Positions 12,325-13,774 of a stretch of DNA of 13,774 nucleotides are shown in pieces. Origin of the DNA: Actinomycetota bacterium (GTDB lineage: Bacteria > Actinomycetota > Thermoleophilia > Gaiellales > Gaiellaceae); the NCBI GenBank assembly GCA_013698195.1, contig JACCVK010000091.1, positions 1 to 13,774 of the forward strand, in the 5' to 3' direction. A program made the position numbers and the translations under genes. Below the pieces are notes generated by a model. It was not told where the DNA came from. It was given only the letters and a program-made list of their open reading frames with translations, and ran no database searches. The number at the start of each line of letters is the position of its first letter. Position 1 is the stretch's first letter.

Positions 12325-13774
12325 GCGCGGATCCTTGCGCCGGCAGGGTCGTACAGCGGCTCCGCGGTAACCGCGCCGGGTACCCACTCGCCGAAGATCT
12401 CGACCGCGACCTCGGCGCCGACGTCGTGCTCGGCCGGCAGATAGGCGTACGCGATCGAACGCTCCACCGTGTACCCATAGCCGCCGCTCGTGACGCGCCC
12501 TACGAGCTCGTCCGCCACGCGCACGGGCTCGGAGCCCAGGGCGACGGCGCGCGGGTCGTCGAGCACCAGACAGCGGAGGCGCCTCGCGGGCGGCGCCGCG
12601 GCTGCAAGCGCGTCGCGGCCGACGAAGTCGCCTTCGTCGAGCTTCACCGCGAAGTCGAGCCCGGCCTCGAAGGGCGTGTCTTCGGGCGTGATGTCCGCGC
12701 CCCAGACCCGATAACCCTTCTCCAGCCGTAGCGAGTCGATCGCCTTGTAGCCGCCCGCGACGAGGCCGTACTCGCGACCTCGAGCCCACAGGGTGTCCCA
12801 GAGCCGTACGCCGTGCTCGGTCGCGCAGTAGAGCTCCCAACCGAGCTCGCCGACGTAGGTGACCCTCAGGGCCAGACACGCGACCGGCCCGACGGCGATC
12901 TCCTGTGCGGTCATGTACGGGAAGGCAGCGTTCGACAGATCCGCGGAAGCGAGCGGCTCGAGCAAGTCGCGCGAGCGGGGACCCCAGACGCCGAAGCACG
13001 CGAAGGCCGAGGTGCGATCGGCAACGTGCACGGAGCCATCTTCGGGGGCGTGCTGCCGTATCCACGCCAGGTCGTGCTGGCCGAAGGCCGTGCCCGTCAC
13101 GACCCGGAAACGATCCTCCGCCAGCCTGGTGACCGTGAAGTCGCACTCGATGCCTCCGCGCGGATTGAGCATCTGCGTGTACGTGACCGCGCCGACGCGG
13201 CGCGCGACGCGGTTGGCGCAAAGGCCTTCGAGGAGGTCCGCTGCGCCTTCTCCCGACACCTCGATCTTCGCGAACGACGTCTCGTCGAAGATCGCGACCG
13301 CCTCGCGGCAAGCTCCATGCTCGGCGCCGACCGCGGGCGACCACAGCTTTCCGGCCCAGCCGCGCGGGCGTAGGGACTCGTCGCCGCGCTCGGCGTTCGG
13401 CTCGATCCAGTTCGCGCGCTCCCACCCGGACTTCTCGCCAAATGCCGCCCCGAGCTCCTCGAGCCGGCCGTACGCCGGTGACAGCCGCAGCGGTCGCCCT
13501 GCGCTCCGCTCGTGTCCGGGGTACTTGACGTCGTAATACGTCTCGTAGATCTCCCGTGTGCGAGCCAGCGCGTATTCGCGGGTGCGGTAGGCGGCGCCGA
13601 AGCGACGTGAGTCCATGTGCCAGACGTCGAGCGACGGCGTCCCCTCCACGATCCACTCGGCGACGAGCTTTCCCATGCCGCCCGCGCCAGCGAGGCCATG
13701 GGCGCAGAAGCCCGCCGCGACCCAGAACCCGCGCACGTCCGACGGGCCGAGGATGAACTCACCGTCGGGCGTGA
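12321..13774 (-). CDS. FAD-dependent oxidoreductase with C-terminal GcvT domains (dimethylglycine/sarcosine dehydrogenase-like; N-terminus outside window)
   Basis: Only the last 483 residues are in the window; the frame is open to the edge and begins inside the flavin domain. Visible residues 1-50 (TPDGEFILGP, VAAGFCAHGLAGAGGMGKLV) are the end of a DAO-type FAD domain, where the GGMG loop closes over the flavin. About 60-125 is the FAO_M linker domain (Y-E-x-YYDVKYPGHE, PLRLSPAYGRLEELGAAFGE). About 145-390 is the folate-binding GcvT domain, with NPRGGIECDF at 203-212 and VTYVGELGWELY further on, and about 400-480 is GCV_T_C (TSGGYGYTVERSIAYAYL). Full members have about 800 residues, so roughly 330 are missing. 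They demethylate dimethylglycine or sarcosine and pass the one-carbon unit to tetrahydrofolate. The exact substrate is unknown. The stop overlaps the kinase gene by four bases. Confidence 0.93.
   Translation of the reverse strand, partial: TPDGEFILGPSDVRGFWVAAGFCAHGLAGAGGMGKLVAEWIVEGTPSLDVWHMDSRRFGAAYRTREYALARTREIYETYYDVKYPGHERSAGRPLRLSPAYGRLEELGAAFGEKSGWERANWIEPNAERGDESLRPRGWAGKLWSPAVGAEHGACREAVAIFDETSFAKIEVSGEGAADLLEGLCANRVARRVGAVTYTQMLNPRGGIECDFTVTRLAEDRFRVVTGTAFGQHDLAWIRQHAPEDGSVHVADRTSAFACFGVWGPRSRDLLEPLASADLSNAAFPYMTAQEIAVGPVACLALRVTYVGELGWELYCATEHGVRLWDTLWARGREYGLVAGGYKAIDSLRLEKGYRVWGADITPEDTPFEAGLDFAVKLDEGDFVGRDALAAAAPPARRLRCLVLDDPRAVALGSEPVRVADELVGRVTSGGYGYTVERSIAYAYLPAEHDVGAEVAVEIFGEWVPGAVTAEPLYDPAGARIRA

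Noticed and set aside
9544..12444. A 966-codon open frame on the plus strand
   Set aside because: It runs in a different frame across the permease and antisense to the synthetase and kinase genes. Its sequence is Arg/Pro/Asp-rich with no recognisable domain; it is a by-product of GC-rich codon bias.
11446..13656. A 736-codon minus-strand frame that would fuse new sequence to the phosphotransferase
   Set aside because: The upstream 440 codons are an out-of-frame shadow of the FAD-GcvT gene. The GTGA overlap at 12321-12324 gives a natural start for a normal-length kinase.
1..13774. CRISPR arrays, insertion sequences, attachment sites or phage genes
   Set aside because: I saw no regularly spaced repeats, transposase or integrase motifs, or long terminal repeats in the window.

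Overview
The window looks like chromosomal DNA from a high-GC Gram-positive bacterium, most likely an actinomycete-related lineage. A deep branch such as Thermoleophilia/Gaiellales is my guess. The reasons are the strong G/C bias at third codon positions, the frequent GTG starts with AGGAGG-type ribosome sites, the many 1-11 base gene overlaps, and a four-gene operon in the same order as Mycobacterium tuberculosis Rv2860c-Rv2857c. No insertion sequence, phage gene, CRISPR array or integrase is visible. The lineage is inferred from recall, not from a search.

Region 1 (1-2444, minus strand) is a three-gene signalling unit: an ECF sigma factor, an overlapping single-pass membrane protein that is probably its anti-sigma factor, and a secreted protein cut by the window edge. 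The secreted protein is a free-standing copy of the C-terminal extracytoplasmic domain of the membrane protein, with three matching cysteines. An ECF-type promoter candidate lies upstream of the sigma gene.

Region 2 (about 2550-4379, plus strand) is a run of small genes of poorly known function. They are a 66-residue protein, two overlapping short genes that together look like one DUF892-like ferritin-fold protein split by a one-base frameshift, a 63-residue zinc ribbon, and a 158-residue conserved helical protein. The leader before the first gene has a palindrome overlapping a promoter candidate and several inverted repeats.

Region 3 (4380-5441) holds 450 bases with no convincing gene, a CAU-anticodon tRNA on the minus strand whose body looks more like tRNA-Ile2 than elongator tRNA-Met, and a YjbQ/UPF0047 family gene.

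Region 4 (5451-9687, minus strand) is a tight operon: GlnA4-type glutamine synthetase, class I glutamine-amidotransferase-like gamma-glutamyl hydrolase, aldehyde dehydrogenase and NAD-type short-chain dehydrogenase. Together these could attach glutamate to an amine, oxidise the amine's far end through alcohol, aldehyde and acid, and then release glutamate and an amino acid. The SDR in place of a PuuB-like oxidase favours an amino alcohol such as ethanolamine as substrate, over a polyamine. A divergent APC-family permease (9791-11389) is the likely importer.

Region 5 (11446-13774, minus strand) lies beyond a strong shared terminator. It holds a dimethylglycine/sarcosine-dehydrogenase-like FAD-GcvT protein (N-terminus outside the window) that overlaps a choline/ethanolamine-kinase-like phosphotransferase. 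Regions 4 and 5 together suggest a neighbourhood for use of choline, ethanolamine or N-methylglycine compounds.
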